Positions 45,023-46,844 of a DNA stretch of 46,844 nucleotides are shown here, piece after piece. The stretch lies in contig NZ_JAIWPG020000021.1 of assembly GCF_020532665.2 (NCBI RefSeq), forward strand, positions 1 to 46,844. Direction: 5' to 3'. Position numbers and translations under genes: made by a program. Source of the DNA: Lelliottia sp. WAP21. GTDB lineage: Bacteria > Pseudomonadota > Gammaproteobacteria > Enterobacterales > Enterobacteriaceae. The notes under the pieces were generated by a model, which was not told where the DNA came from, did not search any database, and saw only the letters and a program-made list of their open reading frames with translations. The number at the start of each line of letters is the position of its first letter. The stretch's first letter is position 1.

Positions 45023-46844
45023 TTACCTTCTATAGTGAATTTCATCATGCAATCGCGGTGTAACTATTCTCAAATTATCAATGTCATATACACTGCCACC
45101 ATTTTCTATGGCTTTATCGTGATGTATCTGAAATTTTTTCACAACTTCATTTGGACCATGATAATATCCAGCAGAAGGAACCCATGGAGCTAAACCGCCA
45201 CTAATTCTTTCTTGGTTATCCTCTCCAAATTGAGCCATGAGCTCTGGGTCATTGCTTATCTCTATCCATATGTCTTCGCGTAACCCATTGAAAGAAGTAT
45301 AATTCCTTCCTCGTAATTTATCAGCAATATGAGCTGGGATTTTAGCGCCCTCGCCACTATTGGTAACTGATAAATCGAGCCACATTTTCCCATTTTCAAT
45401 TTGAGCACCATTACCCGTAGCTGTGCCTGCTTGATTTCTCAGGTCATCTTTCAGATAAACATAAATCGGCTTAATCCCTGAATCCGCAGGGAAGACCAGG
45501 ATGTAATCGTTAAGATCGCGTTCTTCCGGCACCGGGAAAGGTGGGGTCGTGTATTCATCTTTGCCGTCAGGAATTGGCGTGACGAGTATTGTAGCCTGGT
45601 CTATGGGTTTGATGTCGCTGCCGGTATGTGAGGGAAGATCACTGCCTTCAGGTCTCTCAGGCGTCCAGGTAATCAGTGGACCATCGGCACCGTGAGCAGG
45701 CGTAAATTCATACCGATTATGTTCACTACTCCACACCATGTTTGCCGTACGGACACCTTCATACGGGGTACCTTCACCTGTATGGACGCCATAAACGCGC
45801 ATGATGCCCTGCTCATCCTGGCGCCAGAAGAACCTCACACGGGTTGACGCTTTTGCCCCGGTGATGGCTTTCTGCCGCAGCTCTTCCTCGTACCAGAATT
45901 CATCCCGGCCAGGAACCCTGTCACTCCCCTCGCCCGCAGATGGAACGTAGAGCGCGGACATCATCGCGCCTACATACGGAATCCCCCGGGCCGCACCCAA
46001 TACGCCGGTCAGGGACCATTCCCCCCAGACCTGGGTCATCACACCCGTAGCAGCACCCAGAGCAAGCGGCGCTGCCGTTGCCTGAGCTGGCGCATTTTCG
46101 CCCCCGGCGTCAGGCTTATGTTTTTTGGCCGACTGGGCATGCTGAACGACTTCATCATCTGCATGCTCATGCTGATGACCGTAACCGCAGCAGTCGTCCT
46201 CGACAGGCTGGGCAAAAATAGTCATCTGCCCAAAGTTATCAACGGGCTCTTCAGCTGTACCGGCATCAGTACAGCCTTTCTCCTTCAGGCATGACTTTGC
46301 ATACACCGGCGTCACCCAGGGAGCGAGCGTTTCGGGATTGAATTCCCGCATGGTCGCCGGAGGTGGCAGGGATACGGCCTGTGCTGGTTTAGGACTGGCT
46401 GATGCAGCCATAGTTCGCTTCACTTTACGCAAATAAGATGCCGTCGTACCGTACTCGACCTTCCCCGCCTCAAGACGCAAATAACTCCCGCCACCAATCA
46501 GCGTGATACGTTTTTTCCCGGCCAGGGAGATGTCACTCGCTGAGCTCAGCGTCAGCTTCTTCTCTGCAAACAACCGCATACTGGCGTTTTGCGCCTGAAC
46601 ATCGATTGGCCCTTCTCCGGATTTCAGGCTCAGTTGACCGGTGCGGGCAAAGAGCCCCAGTTTCTCCCCGGTCAGCGCGGTCAGATTGCCCATTGTTCCA
46701 ACGCTGATATCGCCCCCGGCATTGACGGCCACGTTTCGTGCTGCGGCCAGCTGCATATCTTCACCACTGGTCAGGGCCATGCCTTCCGGCGCCGAGAAAA
46801 ACACTGCTTCATTGAGCGGTTTCAGCCGCTGCTCAAACATCTGC
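45023..46844 (-). CDS. vgrG: VgrG with C-terminal pyocin-S/colicin-E-type HNH DNase (partial)
   Basis: The 5' end lies beyond the window; 607 codons are visible. Counting from the first in-window Met (46840), residues 1-150 are the VgrG C-terminal beta-prism (DUF2345) with repeats such as GDISVGTMGNLTALTG. A linker with CCGYGHQHEH follows. A pyocin-S-type domain spans about 330-460 (AGEGSDRVPGRDEFWYEEEL). The colicin-E9-like DNase runs to the end, with IPAHIADKLRGRNYTSFNGL, NDPELMAQF and the catalytic HNH core IHHDKAIENGG (His573, His574), DIDNLRIVTP and RLHDEIH (His598, His602). All metal and catalytic histidines are kept. It should be delivered by T6SS and cut DNA of rivals. Confidence 0.93.
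   Translation of the reverse strand, partial: QMFEQRLKPLNEAVFFSAPEGMALTSGEDMQLAAARNVAVNAGGDISVGTMGNLTALTGEKLGLFARTGQLSLKSGEGPIDVQAQNASMRLFAEKKLTLSSASDISLAGKKRITLIGGGSYLRLEAGKVEYGTTASYLRKVKRTMAASASPKPAQAVSLPPPATMREFNPETLAPWVTPVYAKSCLKEKGCTDAGTAEEPVDNFGQMTIFAQPVEDDCCGYGHQHEHADDEVVQHAQSAKKHKPDAGGENAPAQATAAPLALGAATGVMTQVWGEWSLTGVLGAARGIPYVGAMMSALYVPSAGEGSDRVPGRDEFWYEEELRQKAITGAKASTRVRFFWRQDEQGIMRVYGVHTGEGTPYEGVRTANMVWSSEHNRYEFTPAHGADGPLITWTPERPEGSDLPSHTGSDIKPIDQATILVTPIPDGKDEYTTPPFPVPEERDLNDYILVFPADSGIKPIYVYLKDDLRNQAGTATGNGAQIENGKMWLDLSVTNSGEGAKIPAHIADKLRGRNYTSFNGLREDIWIEISNDPELMAQFGEDNQERISGGLAPWVPSAGYYHGPNEVVKKFQIHHDKAIENGGSVYDIDNLRIVTPRLHDEIHYRR

Overview
The window comes from a gammaproteobacterium of the order Enterobacterales, most likely the family Enterobacteriaceae. 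The MarC protein matches the E. coli protein closely along its whole length, the terZABCDE and terW products are the enterobacterial type, and the CRISPR-Cas system is subtype I-F. Species cannot be read from the sequence. This is mostly accessory DNA: AT-rich spacers, decayed insertion sequences and eroded genes lie between well-kept operons.

Layout. (1) 1-2.1 kb: a small remnant, a lipoprotein and an orphan LpxA-like acyltransferase. (2) 2.9-8.1 kb: a tight five-gene plus-strand operon encoding an AI-2E-type permease, a NodT outer-membrane lipoprotein, an HlyD/EmrA adaptor, a DUF2955 (FUSC-like) inner-membrane protein and a small channel with a TLGYGD filter, probably one envelope-spanning export system. 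(3) 8.1-13.95 kb: scrap DNA with IS remnants around an exported NlpC/P60 peptidase, an unknown 164-aa gene and a lone marC without marRAB. (4) 13.97-25.3 kb: a tellurite/stress-resistance island. terZABCDE is on the minus strand. A divergent seven-gene operon carries the Ter-associated biosynthetic module (ATP-grasp, two phosphoribosyltransferase-type enzymes, HAD hydrolase, CitE-like lyase), a DUF4236 protein and the regulator terW. terF is missing, and terY and terX survive only as pseudogenes. (5) 27.3-40.6 kb: a type I-F CRISPR-Cas locus with one 67-repeat/66-spacer array, a leader with a perfect IHF consensus, a xre-res toxin-antitoxin pair between leader and cas6f, and the minus-strand operon cas1, cas2-3, csy1, csy2, csy3, cas6f. 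(6) 41.7-46.84 kb: part of a type VI secretion cluster on the minus strand with a VgrG carrying a C-terminal pyocin/colicin-E-type HNH DNase (cut by the window edge), two Im-type immunity proteins, TssE, a TagA/VasL-type protein and a DUF2913 protein.

How the parts work together. The window is rich in conflict and stress functions. crRNAs from the array guide Csy1-4, with Cas2-3 as nuclease. The xre-res pair shares its upstream region with the CRISPR leader and is convergent with cas6f, so it could make the whole locus costly to lose. The ter operon and its metabolite-making partner share a 320-bp divergent promoter region. The T6SS part delivers a DNase and protects the producer with adjacent Im proteins. 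Two pairs of spacers target slightly different versions of the same coding sequences, with all mismatches at third codon positions in the inferred frame.
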